From assembly GCF_014204795.1 (NCBI RefSeq), contig NZ_JACHMB010000001.1, forward strand, positions 10,800,501-10,864,500: a stretch of DNA of 64,000 bases. The letters are read 5' to 3'. The notes under the pieces are model-generated. The model did not search any database and had not been told where the DNA came from. It worked only from the letters and a program-made list of their open reading frames with translations. Of this stretch, positions 33,660 through 42,742 are shown in pieces; the stretch's first letter is position 1; the number at the start of each line of letters is the position of its first letter. A program made the translations under genes and the position numbers. The stretch comes from Nonomuraea jabiensis (GTDB lineage: Bacteria > Actinomycetota > Actinomycetes > Streptosporangiales > Streptosporangiaceae).

Positions 33660-36509
33660 ATGGCTGATTTATCGCGCAGACAAGTGCTGAGATACGGCGC
33701 GGCCGGAGCAGGAGCCGCGCTGTTGCCCTTGCCATGGACGGCCGCGGCCCGGGCCGCGTCGGCGGCGCCCGCGGAGGTGCGCGCCGCGAACGATCTGGCC
33801 CTGTGGTACGACGAAAGCGCCGGCACGGAGTGGCTGCGTGCGCTTCCGATCGGAAACGGCCGCCTGGGCGCCATGGTGTTCGGCAACGTCGACACCGAGC
33901 GGCTGCAGCTCAACGAGGACACCATCTGGGCCGGCGGCCCGTACGACCAGAGCAACCCGAAGGGCGCGGCGGCGCTGGGGCAGATCCGGCAGCTGGTCTT
34001 CCAGAACCAGTGGAGCCAGGCCCAGACCCTGGTCGACCAGAACATGCTGGGCAACCCTTCGGCGCAGCTGGCCTACCAGCCCGTGGGCGATCTGCGGCTG
34101 ACCTTCGGCAGCGCCACCGCGGTCTCGGAGTACAACCGCTTCCTGGATCTGACCACGGCCACCACGACGGTGACCTACCTGCAGAACGGCGTACGGTACC
34201 GGCGCGAGGTGCTCGCGAGCGCGCCGGATCAGGTGATCGCCGTCCGCCTGACCGCCGACAAGCCCGGCTCGATCACGTTCTCCGCGACGTTCGCCAGCCC
34301 GCAGCGGACGACGCGGTCCAGCCCGGACGGCACGACGGTGGCGCTCGACGGCGTCTCCGGCGACCAGAGGGGCCTGGCCGGCAAGGTCAGGTTCCTGGCA
34401 CTGGCCCGAGCCGTCGCCGAAGGCGGCAGTGTCAGCAGCTCCGGCGGCACCCTGCAGGTAAGGTCCGCCAACAGCGTGACGGTGCTGATCTCCATCGGCT
34501 CCAGCTACGTGAACTACAAGGACGTCAGCGGCGACTACCAGGGCATCGCCCGGCGCCATCTCGACGCCGCCGCCGGCCGGACCTACGACGACCTGCGTGG
34601 CCGGCACACCGCCGACTACCAGCGGCTGTTCGGGCGCACGACGCTCGACCTCGGCCGCACCTCGGCGGCCGACCAGCCGACCGACGTACGGATCGCGCAG
34701 CACGCGAACACCAACGACCCGCAGTTCTCGGCACTGCTGTTCCAGTACGGCCGTTACCTGCTGATCTCCTCCTCGCGGCCGGGCACCCAGCCCGCCAACC
34801 TGCAGGGCATCTGGAACGACTCGCTGACCCCGTCCTGGGACTCGAAGTACACCATCAACGCCAACCTGCCCATGAACTACTGGCCGACCGACACGACCAA
34901 CCTGTCGGAGTGCTACGAGCCGGTGTTCAAGATGATCAACGACCTCACGGTCAGCGGCGCCCGCACGGCCCGGGTGCAGTACAACGCCGGCGGCTGGGTG
35001 ACCCACCACAACACCGACGGCTGGCGGGGCAGCTCGGTCGTCGACGGCGCGACCTGGGGCATGTGGCAGACCGGCGGCGCATGGCTGGCCACCATGATCT
35101 GGGACCACTACCTCTTCACCGGCGACCTCGACTTCCTCCGGCAGTACTACCCGGCCATGAAGGGGGCCGCGCAGTTCTTCCTGGAGACCCTCGTGGAAGA
35201 ACCGAACCTCAAGTATCTGGTCACGAACCCGTCGAACTCCCCGGAACTGACCCACCATTCGGGCGTCAGCATCTGCGCCGGACCCACGATGGACAACCAG
35301 ATCCTGCGGGACCTGTTCAACGGCTGCGCCAAGGCGAGCGAGCTCCTGGGCACGGACGCGAGCTTCCGTACCCAGGTCCTGGCCGCCCGGGACCGGCTCC
35401 CGCCGATGAAGACCGGCTCACGCGGCAACATCCAGGAATGGCTCTACGACTGGGTCGAGACCGAGCAGAACCACCGGCACATCTCCCACCTCTACGGCCT
35501 GCATCCCAGCAACCAGATCACCAAGCGCGGCACCCCCGCGCTGTACACCGCCGCGCGGCGAACCCTCGAACTGCGCGGTGACGACGGTACGGGCTGGTCG
35601 CTGGCGTGGAAGATCAACTACTGGGCGCGGATGGAGGAGGGCACGCGGGCGCACGACCTGATCCGCGCCCTCGTGACGACGGCCCGGCTCGCGCCCAACA
35701 TGTTCGACCTGCACCCGCCGTTCCAGATCGACGGCAACTTCGGCGCGACGTCCGGCGTCGCCGAGATGCTGCTGCAGAGCCACAACGGCGAGCTTCACGT
35801 GCTGCCGGCGCTCCCGGCGGCCTGGCCGAGCGGAAAAGTGCAGGGTCTTCGAGGGCGCGGCGGCTACACCGTGGACGCCACGTGGAGCTCCGGCGGGGCC
35901 ACCGAGATCCTCATCAGGTTCGACCGTGACGGGACGGTCAACGTGCGCAGCCGGATCTTCGCCGGGACCTACCAGGTGGTCGACACCACGACCGGCGACA
36001 CCGTCAGCGTCGCCAAACCCGAGAACGACGTCATCGCACTGACCGGCCTGGCCGGTCGTACGTACCGCATGACCGGGTCCGGCGGCCCCCCGCCGGCGAC
36101 CTACGTGCGGATCACGAACGCGACCACCGGCCTGGCGCTGGACAGCGGCGGCAACGTCGCCTCCGGGGCGAACCTCAAGCAGTGGAACTGGGACGGCAGC
36201 ACCAACCTGCAGTGGCAGCTCGTGGACCTGGGCGGCGGGTGGTACCGCATCGTCAACCGTACCAACGGCATGGTCGTCGACAGCTGGGGCAACACCGCCA
36301 ACGGCGCCAACGCCAGGCAGGCGGCGTGGGGCGGCGGCAACAACCAGCAGTGGCGCCTCAACAGCACGGGCAACGGCCGCTACCAGATCATCAACCGCGG
36401 CACCGGCACGGCCCTCGACGGCATGGGCAACAGCACGGCAGGCTCCACCGTCGCCATGTGGACGCCGAACAACAGCGCCAACAACCAATGGACCATCACG
36501 AACGTCTGA
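33660..36509 (+). CDS. Secreted glycoside hydrolase family 95 (alpha-L-fucosidase/galactosidase type) with ricin-like domain
   Basis: 949 aa. Twin-arginine signal (LSRRQVLRYGAAGAGAALLPLP), unlike the Sec signals of the neighbouring enzymes. GH95 landmarks: WYDESAGTEWLRALPIGNGRLGAMVFG, LNEDTIWAGGPYDQSNP, NLQGIWNDSLTPSWDSKYTINANLPMNYW split over about 375-405, SNSPELTHHSG (likely acid Glu), FQIDGNFGATSGVAEMLLQSH. The C-terminal 125 residues form a ricin-type domain of a different subgroup, with QWQL, QQWRL and QWTI repeats. Removes terminal sugars (fucose or L-galactose) from plant glycans such as xyloglucan. Confidence 0.9.
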   Translation: MADLSRRQVLRYGAAGAGAALLPLPWTAAARAASAAPAEVRAANDLALWYDESAGTEWLRALPIGNGRLGAMVFGNVDTERLQLNEDTIWAGGPYDQSNPKGAAALGQIRQLVFQNQWSQAQTLVDQNMLGNPSAQLAYQPVGDLRLTFGSATAVSEYNRFLDLTTATTTVTYLQNGVRYRREVLASAPDQVIAVRLTADKPGSITFSATFASPQRTTRSSPDGTTVALDGVSGDQRGLAGKVRFLALARAVAEGGSVSSSGGTLQVRSANSVTVLISIGSSYVNYKDVSGDYQGIARRHLDAAAGRTYDDLRGRHTADYQRLFGRTTLDLGRTSAADQPTDVRIAQHANTNDPQFSALLFQYGRYLLISSSRPGTQPANLQGIWNDSLTPSWDSKYTINANLPMNYWPTDTTNLSECYEPVFKMINDLTVSGARTARVQYNAGGWVTHHNTDGWRGSSVVDGATWGMWQTGGAWLATMIWDHYLFTGDLDFLRQYYPAMKGAAQFFLETLVEEPNLKYLVTNPSNSPELTHHSGVSICAGPTMDNQILRDLFNGCAKASELLGTDASFRTQVLAARDRLPPMKTGSRGNIQEWLYDWVETEQNHRHISHLYGLHPSNQITKRGTPALYTAARRTLELRGDDGTGWSLAWKINYWARMEEGTRAHDLIRALVTTARLAPNMFDLHPPFQIDGNFGATSGVAEMLLQSHNGELHVLPALPAAWPSGKVQGLRGRGGYTVDATWSSGGATEILIRFDRDGTVNVRSRIFAGTYQVVDTTTGDTVSVAKPENDVIALTGLAGRTYRMTGSGGPPPATYVRITNATTGLALDSGGNVASGANLKQWNWDGSTNLQWQLVDLGGGWYRIVNRTNGMVVDSWGNTANGANARQAAWGGGNNQQWRLNSTGNGRYQIINRGTGTALDGMGNSTAGSTVAMWTPNNSANNQWTITNV

Positions 36510-36522
36510 ACCCGACGACGCG

Positions 36523-36555
36523 CTTCGCCGCAACCGGCCACCGGTTGCGGCGAAG
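36523..36555. terminator. Strong bidirectional hairpin terminator
   Basis: Perfect 15-bp stem (CTTCGCCGCAACCGG / CCGGTTGCGGCGAAG) with a 3-nt loop between the convergent GH95 and GH10 genes. Confidence 0.88.
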
Positions 36556-36577
36556 TCATGGGCCTACCTATGCGGCT

Positions 36578-38050
36578 TCAGGAACGCCCGGTCCAGGTCC
36601 ACTTCTGGTTGCCGCCGCCTGAGCAGTCGTACAGCTGGATCTGGGTGCCGTTGGCGGTGCCTGTGCCGACGGCGTCCAAGCAGCGTCCCGACTGCACGCC
36701 GACGATGCTCCCGTCGGAGTTGACGCGCCACTTCTGGTTGTCGCCGCCCCAGCAGCCGTAGATCTGCACCTTCGTGCCGTTCCCGGTGCCGGCGGCGTCC
36801 AGGCACTTGTTGCCGTACACCTTGATCTCACCTGCGGACGTCGAGCTCCATTGCTGGTTGGACTGGCCGTTGCAGTCCCACAACTGCACCTGGGTGCCGT
36901 CGGTGGTGCTGGCGTTGGGCACGTCCAGGCAGCGACCGGAGGCCACCCCCTTGATCTGGCCGTTGTCGCCGGGCGGCGTCGGGGTCACCGTGGGCGTGGG
37001 GCCGGGGTTGGCGGCGTTGAGGGCGTTGAGGACCGCGTCGTAGGCGGGCTTCTTGTTGCCGCCGTTGAACAGCAGCGGGCTGGCGCCGGCGCCGAGCCAG
37101 GAGTCCTGGTCGCGCACCCCCCACACGGTGATGCCGGCGCAGCGCGGCACGGCCAGGCAGTCGTTGGTCACGGCGGCGTAGGTCTGCGGAGAGCCGCCCT
37201 GGATGTCCAGCTCGGTGATCTGCACGTCCACGCCGAGGGCGGCGAAGCTGGAGATGGTGGTGCGGTAGTTGCTGTTGTACGGGCTGTTGCCGTTGAAGTG
37301 CGACTGCAGGCCCACGCAGTCGATCGGCACGCCGCGCTGCTTGAAGTCGCGGACCATGTTGTAGACGCCCTGGGTCTTGGCCCAGGTCCAGTTGTCGATG
37401 TTGTAGTCGTTGTAGCAGAGCTTGGCGGCCGGGTCGGCGGCGCGCGCGGTGCGGAAGGCGACCTCGATCCAGTCGTTGCCGGTGCGCTGCAGGTTGGAGT
37501 CGCGCCGGCCGCCGGAGTTGCCGTCGGCGAAGGCCTCGTTGACCACGTCCCAGGCGTAGATCTTGCCCTTGTAGTGGGACATGACGCCGTTGATGTGGTC
37601 GATCATCGCCTGGCGCAGCGAGCTGCCCGACAGGGACTGCATCCAGCCGGGCTGCTGGCCGTGCCAGGCCAGGGTGTGGCCGCGGACCCGCTTGCCGTTC
37701 TGGACGGCCCAGTTGTAGACGCGGTCGCCGTTGGTGAAGTTGAACTGGCCCCGGTTCGGCTCGGTGGCGTCGATCTTCATCTCGTTCTCGGCCGTCACCA
37801 TGTTGAACTCGCGGCTCGCGATCGTGGTGTACTGCGAGTCGCCGAGCCTGCCCGCGCTGATGGCGGTGCCGAAGTACCGCCCGCTCTGCGCGGCGGCCGC
37901 GCCGAGCGTGCTCGCCGCGGCATCGGCGCGGAGCGGCGCCATCAGCGCCATGATCACGGCGAGCACGCCGAGAGCACCGACGATCAGGGACCAGCGTAAG
38001 CCGTTCAAGGGTCGCCTGGTTTCAGACGAGGGTATGGCGTTTGCGCCCAT
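36578..38050 (-). CDS. Secreted endo-1,4-beta-xylanase, GH10 with ricin (CBM13) domain
   Basis: 490 aa. Signal anchor about 20-45 (LRWSLIVGALGVLAVIMALMA), GH10 barrel about 50-350: FNMVTAENEMKIDATEP, HTLAWHGQQPGWM, acid/base Glu in WDVVNEAFADG, nucleophile Glu in VQITELDIQGG, GITVWGVRDQDSWL. TPTVTPTPP linker and ricin domain about 370-490. Same architecture as Streptomyces family 10 xylanases with CBM13. Start ATG 38050 has GGAGG 7 nt upstream; an ATG at 38179 would add 43 residues and lies upstream of the promoter. Cuts the xylan backbone. Three type A palindromes lie upstream. Confidence 0.95.
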   Translation of the reverse strand: MGANAIPSSETRRPLNGLRWSLIVGALGVLAVIMALMAPLRADAAASTLGAAAAQSGRYFGTAISAGRLGDSQYTTIASREFNMVTAENEMKIDATEPNRGQFNFTNGDRVYNWAVQNGKRVRGHTLAWHGQQPGWMQSLSGSSLRQAMIDHINGVMSHYKGKIYAWDVVNEAFADGNSGGRRDSNLQRTGNDWIEVAFRTARAADPAAKLCYNDYNIDNWTWAKTQGVYNMVRDFKQRGVPIDCVGLQSHFNGNSPYNSNYRTTISSFAALGVDVQITELDIQGGSPQTYAAVTNDCLAVPRCAGITVWGVRDQDSWLGAGASPLLFNGGNKKPAYDAVLNALNAANPGPTPTVTPTPPGDNGQIKGVASGRCLDVPNASTTDGTQVQLWDCNGQSNQQWSSTSAGEIKVYGNKCLDAAGTGNGTKVQIYGCWGGDNQKWRVNSDGSIVGVQSGRCLDAVGTGTANGTQIQLYDCSGGGNQKWTWTGRS

Positions 38051-38125
38051 GCCTGAGCCTCCATGTCTGAGATACGGAAACGGGATCACGTGGGGACACG
38101 CCATCAAGGCGTCGCTTGGTGACTC

Positions 38126-38154
38126 AGTGTGGAAATGCTTCCGAAACATGTCAA
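38126..38154 (-). promoter_or_regulatory. Predicted promoter of the GH10 xylanase gene
   Basis: Minus strand TTGACA (38154-38149), 17 nt, CACACT (38131-38126). A type A site sits 6 bp upstream of the -35. Confidence 0.55.
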
Positions 38155-38160
38155 GGCGGG

Positions 38161-38282
38161 TCTGAAAAGTTTCAGACACATTTGGCGGCCTGCTTGGGCG
38201 CTACAGGGGATCAGCCACGTAGGATGCGCTCCGAAACTTTCGCCCGCTCCTCCCGCGAGGGACGGCAGCCATGAAAGTTTCA
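38161..38282. promoter_or_regulatory. Cluster of three type A palindromes upstream of GH10
   Basis: TCTGAAAAGTTTCAGA (38161-38176, 7-2-7), CGAAACTTTCG (38232-38242, perfect) and TGAAAGTTTCA (38272-38282, perfect; ATGAAAGTTTCAT when extended). All lie between the LacI gene end and the xylanase promoter. Inverted repeats of the CGAAAnTTTCG type have been reported upstream of Streptomyces xylanase genes. Confidence 0.7.
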
Positions 38283-38292
38283 TATTTTTCTG

Positions 38293-39336
38293 TCAGGACG
38301 AAGGAGCGGGGCCCGTCGAGTCGCGGACGCTGAGGGTCGTCGCGAGCTGGAGGTGCCGGGAGGCGGGCTGGACGCCGTCCGCCATGCCGAGGACGGCCTC
38401 GACCGCCATCCGGCCCATGCCGACGAGAGGCTGCCGGACGGACGTGAGCCGCGGCGTGGTCCACTGAGTCTGCGGCGTGTCGTCGAACCCTGTGACCGAC
38501 AACTCGCCCGGCACGGTGATGCCGAGCTCCTTGGCCGCGGCGAGGACCCCGACGGCGATCTCATCGTTGCCCGCGACGATCGCGGTCGGCCGCTCGTCCA
38601 GCACGAGCAGGTCATGGCCGTGCCGCAGTCCCGCCTCGACGGAGAACGCCTCGTGGCGGACCAGTGCCCGATCCGGCGTGACGCCGGCCGAGTCGAGCGC
38701 GGCCTGGTATCCGTGGAAGCGTTCCAGCGAGGGGGCGGAGCCCAGCGGGCCGCCGATCCAGCCGATCCGGCGATGGCCGAGCTTGATGACGTGCTCGGTT
38801 GCCGAGCGACCGCCCGCCCAGTTGGTGGAGCCGATGCTGACGAGACGCGATTCGGTCGTATCGATCGGGTCGATCGTCACGATGGGCACCTCGAGCGCCT
38901 CCGCGGCGAGGAGCACCGGGTCGGGCACGGCGACGGCGAGCGCGATGACACCGACGACACCGGACGCCTTCTGCTCCTCCATCCAGGCCCGGGCCGCCGT
39001 ACGGCTCGTGCTGATCGGCCCGTCGGGCGGCAGGCGGAGGAGGAGCTCGGCCTGCGCGGAGGTCGCTGCCAGGAGTATCCCTTGGAGCACCGTACCGGCA
39101 TAACGGGACTCCACGATGTCGAGCACCGTGACGAGGGTCCGGTCGCGGGTTCGCTCATGTCGCGCCGCCGTCGGCATGTAGCCGATCTCGGCCATGACCC
39201 CCAGGACATGCTCACGCGTGCTCGCGCCCACGTCGCTCCGCCCGTTGAGGACCTTCGAGGCGGTCGCCGGCGAGACGCCGGCCAAGCGGGCGACGTCCGC
39301 CAAGGTGGCTCGCTCCGAACGACCTCGCCGTGACAT
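38293..39336 (-). CDS. LacI-family transcriptional regulator, likely xylan/xylo-oligosaccharide repressor
   Basis: 347 aa. Helix-turn-helix at 12-35 (ATLADVARLAGVSPATASKVLNG), hinge, then sensor domain (VVGVIALAVAVPDPVLLAAEAL, GGRSATEHVIKLGHRRIGWIGGP, AIVAGNDEIAVGVLAAAKELG, VTGFDDTPQTQWTTPRLTSVRQP). ATG 39336 has AAAGGAG upstream. Located between the GH10 gene and the divergent importer/GH39 operon; a palindrome 17 bp before its start suggests autoregulation. The equivalent place in other actinobacteria is held by BxlR/XylR-type repressors. Confidence 0.93.
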   Translation of the reverse strand: MSRRGRSERATLADVARLAGVSPATASKVLNGRSDVGASTREHVLGVMAEIGYMPTAARHERTRDRTLVTVLDIVESRYAGTVLQGILLAATSAQAELLLRLPPDGPISTSRTAARAWMEEQKASGVVGVIALAVAVPDPVLLAAEALEVPIVTIDPIDTTESRLVSIGSTNWAGGRSATEHVIKLGHRRIGWIGGPLGSAPSLERFHGYQAALDSAGVTPDRALVRHEAFSVEAGLRHGHDLLVLDERPTAIVAGNDEIAVGVLAAAKELGITVPGELSVTGFDDTPQTQWTTPRLTSVRQPLVGMGRMAVEAVLGMADGVQPASRHLQLATTLSVRDSTGPAPSS

Positions 39337-39353
39337 CAGGGCTCCTTTCGGGC

Positions 39354-39370
39354 TTCGAAACTATTTCGAA
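39354..39370. promoter_or_regulatory. Extended type A-like palindrome TTCGAAACTATTTCGAA
   Basis: 7-3-7 perfect inverted repeat 17 bp upstream of the LacI start; probable autoregulatory operator. Confidence 0.6.
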
Positions 39371-39423
39371 TCTACCACGACCCTTCTACTCCTTGCCGTC
39401 CGACGTTCTCGCTGTTCCTCCCG

Positions 39424-39488
39424 TTGACACGGGACAGACACGCCACCTAGTGTCCTGGCAGCACCGAACAAGTTGCGAAAAAGTTTCG
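39424..39488 (+). promoter_or_regulatory. Predicted promoter and downstream operator of the importer/GH39 operon
   Basis: TTGACA (39424-39429), 18-nt spacer, TAGTGT (39448-39453). About 16 nt after the expected start lies CGAAA-AAG-TTTCG (39476-39488), a type A half-site pair with a 3-nt centre, placed to block transcription. Confidence 0.6.
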
Positions 39489-39519
39489 AACCATCCCCCA
39501 GGACGAGAGGAGAGGCTCG

Positions 39520-40836
39520 ATGCGGCTCTCCCAGAAGGCAAGGCTCCTTTCCGCGGTACTCGTGCCGATGTTCGCCCTGACCGCCTGCTCGGGCGGCTCC
39601 GGCGGCGGCAGCGCGACCGGCGGTGGCGGTGACCAGCCGGTGAAGCTCACGGTCTGGAGCTGGGACGGCACCGTCGCGGGGGCTGTCCCGGGCTTCCAGG
39701 CCGCGAACCCGAACATCAAGGTCGAGGTCGTCAACGCGGGCTCGTCCCAGGACGAGTACAAGGCGCTCGACAACGCCATCCAGGCCGGTTCCGGGGTGCC
39801 CGACCTCGTGATGTTCGAGTACTTCGCGGTGCCCTACTTCGCCATTCCCGGGAAGCTCGCCGATCTCGGCAAGTACGGCGTCGAGAACTTCAAGAAGGAC
39901 TACGTCCCGGGCGCGTGGAGCGACGTGACGGTCAACGGCAAGGTCTACGCGCTGCCGTCCGACTACGGTCCTTCGGCGCTGTTCTACAACACGGCCACCC
40001 TCAAGAAGGCCGGCGTCGACAAGGCCCCGGCCACGTGGGACGAGTACCACGAGGCGGCCAAGAAGGTCCGGGCGCTCGGCGGCGACCACTACATCGCCCA
40101 GGACACGGGAGACATCTTCTTCCTGCTCTCGCTCATCTGGCAGGCCGGTGGTCGCCCGTTCAAGGTGAACGGCAACAAAGTGCACATCGACTTCACCGAC
40201 GAGGGCACGACCAGGGCCGTGGCCTTCTGGCAGAAGATGCTCGACGAGGGCCTGATCAACACCAAGATCACAGGGTGGTCCGACGACTGGAACCGGACAC
40301 TCAACGACGGAAGCCTCGCCACGCAGACCATGGGCGGCTGGCTGACCTCCACGCTGCCGGAGCGCGCGCCGAAGGCCGCCGGTGACTTCAGAGTCGCCCT
40401 GATGCCCCAGTGGAAGCAGGGGGACAAGGTCGGAGCGGCGAACGGCGGAAGCTCCTTCGGTATCCCGGCCGCGGCCGAGCACCAGGACGCGGCTTTCAAG
40501 TTCCTCGAGTACTTCACGCACGGCGGTGGTCTCTCGTCCCGCGTCGACGCGGGTGCCTTCGTGCCGAACACGTCGGTCCTGGACAGCGAGGCGTTCCAGA
40601 GCAAGGCCAACCAGTACTTCGGCGACCAGAAGGTCGGCGCGGTGCTGGCCGAGGCCTCGGAGATCGTCGGGAGCGGCTGGCAGTACCCGCCGTTCTTCGA
40701 GTGGGCGCGCTCGGTCTACGGCGACCTCGCCTCGCCGTTCTACACCACGGGGAAGGGCTCGCTCGCCGAGATCCTCGAGCAGTGGAAGCAGCGCTGCATC
40801 CAGTACGGCAACGAGCAGGGCTTCCAGGTGGACTAG
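39520..40836 (+). CDS. Extracellular sugar-binding lipoprotein (xylo-oligosaccharide-type ABC importer)
   Basis: 438 aa. Signal LRLSQKA...VPMFALTAC with lipobox LTAC and a Gly/Ser linker; SBP_bac_1 landmarks (KLTVWSWDGTVAGAVPGF, YALPSDYGPSALFYNTATLKKAGVDKAPATWDEYHEAAKKV, QTMGGWLTSTLPERAPKAAGDF, NGGSSFGIPAAAEHQDAAFKFLEYFT). ATG 39520 follows AGGAGAGG. First gene of the operon with two permeases and the GH39 gene; next to a xylan-type LacI regulator, so xylobiose or xylotriose is the expected ligand (inference). Confidence 0.93.
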   Translation: MRLSQKARLLSAVLVPMFALTACSGGSGGGSATGGGGDQPVKLTVWSWDGTVAGAVPGFQAANPNIKVEVVNAGSSQDEYKALDNAIQAGSGVPDLVMFEYFAVPYFAIPGKLADLGKYGVENFKKDYVPGAWSDVTVNGKVYALPSDYGPSALFYNTATLKKAGVDKAPATWDEYHEAAKKVRALGGDHYIAQDTGDIFFLLSLIWQAGGRPFKVNGNKVHIDFTDEGTTRAVAFWQKMLDEGLINTKITGWSDDWNRTLNDGSLATQTMGGWLTSTLPERAPKAAGDFRVALMPQWKQGDKVGAANGGSSFGIPAAAEHQDAAFKFLEYFTHGGGLSSRVDAGAFVPNTSVLDSEAFQSKANQYFGDQKVGAVLAEASEIVGSGWQYPPFFEWARSVYGDLASPFYTTGKGSLAEILEQWKQRCIQYGNEQGFQVD

Positions 40837-40877
40837 CGAGCCCTGGGCCACCTCAACGAATCGGAAGGAACACGGAC

Positions 40878-41831
40878 ATGGGCCTGGCACGTCGGGTCGA
40901 CGTCACCGCTTCGGCCATGGCGTCGCCGGATGCCGCACAGCATCCGGCGCCGGCTCGCAAGCGCCGCAAGTCACAGATCGGGCTGGCGTTCATAGCGCCT
41001 TTCGGGGCGCTGTTCGCCCTGGTGTTCATCGTGCCCATCCTGTACGCCGCCTACCTCAGCCTCTTCCAGGACAAGCTCGTCGGGGGCAACACGTTCGTCG
41101 GATTCGCCAACTACGGCAAGCTGTTCCAGGATCCCCAGTTCTGGGACGGGGTGGGGCGCGTCTTCCGGTTCACGCTCGTCCAGGTGCCGATCATGCTGCT
41201 CTTCGCCATGGCGCTGGCGCTGGCGCTGGACTCCATGCGGGTGCACGGCACCAGGTTCATGCGGGTGACGATCTTCCTCCCCTACGCGGTGCCGGCGATC
41301 GTGGCGACGCTCATGTGGGGCTTCCTGCTGGGCGTCAAGTACGGCCTGTTCGGCAGCCTCAACGACGCTCTGGGCACGGACCTCGATCCCTTCGCCCCCG
41401 GTACCACGCTCATCTCCATCGGGCTGATGGTGACGTGGGCGTTCACCGGCTTCAACATGCTCATCTTCTACGCCGCGCTCAAGGCCGTCCCGCGCGAACT
41501 GTACGAGGCGGCCGCGATCGACGGGGCGAACGAGCTCCAGATCGTCCGCGCGATCAAGCTGCCGGCACTTCGCGGATCCCTGGTCGTCACGATCATCTTC
41601 TCGATCATCGGCACCTTCCAGATGTTCAACGAACCGCAGATCCTGCCCTCGATGGTGGCCAACAGCGGCGTCACCACCTTCTACACGCCCAACCTGTACG
41701 CGTACAACCTGGCGTTCACCGGGTCCCAGCAGGGCTATGCGGCCGCACTCGCGCTCGTCATGGCGGCGATCACGATCACCGTCGCCTACGTCGTCCAGAT
41801 CAGAGGGTTGAGGAATGCACCCGATCAGTAG
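40878..41831 (+). CDS. Carbohydrate ABC transporter permease (MalF type)
   Basis: 317 aa. A 38-residue basic N-terminal tail, then six helices. EAA loop ELYEAAAIDGANELQIVRAIKLPAL. Start ATG 40878 has GGAAGGA 9 nt upstream. It overlaps the next permease gene by 17 nt. No ATPase gene in the operon. Confidence 0.93.
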   Translation: MGLARRVDVTASAMASPDAAQHPAPARKRRKSQIGLAFIAPFGALFALVFIVPILYAAYLSLFQDKLVGGNTFVGFANYGKLFQDPQFWDGVGRVFRFTLVQVPIMLLFAMALALALDSMRVHGTRFMRVTIFLPYAVPAIVATLMWGFLLGVKYGLFGSLNDALGTDLDPFAPGTTLISIGLMVTWAFTGFNMLIFYAALKAVPRELYEAAAIDGANELQIVRAIKLPALRGSLVVTIIFSIIGTFQMFNEPQILPSMVANSGVTTFYTPNLYAYNLAFTGSQQGYAAALALVMAAITITVAYVVQIRGLRNAPDQ

Positions 41832-42699
41832 CCGCCGGCTCTACACGGTGGAGAATCCCAAGAAGAGCACGACCCTCACCGTGATGACAGCTCTGTTCAT
41901 GGTGTACTGCCTGCTGCCGCTCGTATGGCTGGTCATCAACGCGACCAAGTCGCAGGCCGACTTCGTGTCGTCGTTCGGGCTCGCGCCCGGCCGCGAGTTC
42001 GCCCTCTGGGACAACATCGTGCAGGTTTTCAGCTACCAGGACGGGATCTTCTCCCGGTGGCTGCTCAACACCGTTGTCTACGTCGTCGTGGGCGCGACCG
42101 TGTCGACCTTCCTGGCCGCCCTCGGCGGGTACGCCCTGGCGAAACTCGATTTCCGGGGCAAGCGGGTGTTCCTCTTCGTCGTGCTGGGATCGATCTCGGT
42201 CCCCGGCATCGCCCTGGCGATCCCGCAGTTCCTGCTGTTCGCGCACGTCGGCATGACCAACACCCCGTGGGCGATTCTCATCCCGTCCTTCATCAACCCC
42301 TTCGGGTTGTACCTGATGTGGGTGTTCACGGCCGAAGCCGTGCCGAATGGCCTGCTGGAGGCCGCGAAGATCGACGGCGCCGGGGAGTTCAGGACCTTTC
42401 TCCAGATCGCGCTCCCGCTGCTCGCCCCGGCGAGCGTGACGGTCCTGCTCTTCTCGTTCGTGTCGATCTGGAACAACTATTTCCTGCCGTTGATCATGCT
42501 CAAGGACCCCGCCTGGTATCCGCTGACCGTCGGCATCAACCAGTGGAACAAGCTGGGCTCGACGGCGGGGAACGGCGCCCTCGTCCAGAATCTCGTGATC
42601 ACCTCCGCGCTGCTGACCATCATCCCGTTGATCATCGCGTTCCTGAGCCTGCAGCGGTACTGGCAGTCGGGCCTGTCGCTGGGCGCCGTCAAGGGCTAG
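41815..42699 (+). CDS. Carbohydrate ABC transporter permease (MalG type)
   Basis: 294 aa, six helices. EAA loop LLEAAKIDGAGEFRTFLQIALPLLAPA. It starts inside the end of the upstream permease gene with GAGGG/GAGGA close to the ATG, so translation is coupled. Pairs with the 40878 product to import the sugar caught by the 39520 lipoprotein. Confidence 0.93.
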   Translation: MHPISSRRLYTVENPKKSTTLTVMTALFMVYCLLPLVWLVINATKSQADFVSSFGLAPGREFALWDNIVQVFSYQDGIFSRWLLNTVVYVVVGATVSTFLAALGGYALAKLDFRGKRVFLFVVLGSISVPGIALAIPQFLLFAHVGMTNTPWAILIPSFINPFGLYLMWVFTAEAVPNGLLEAAKIDGAGEFRTFLQIALPLLAPASVTVLLFSFVSIWNNYFLPLIMLKDPAWYPLTVGINQWNKLGSTAGNGALVQNLVITSALLTIIPLIIAFLSLQRYWQSGLSLGAVKG

Positions 42700-42742
42700 C
42701 AGCGCTCCGTTCACCCAACGTTTCCCGAAGAGAAGTGAGACC

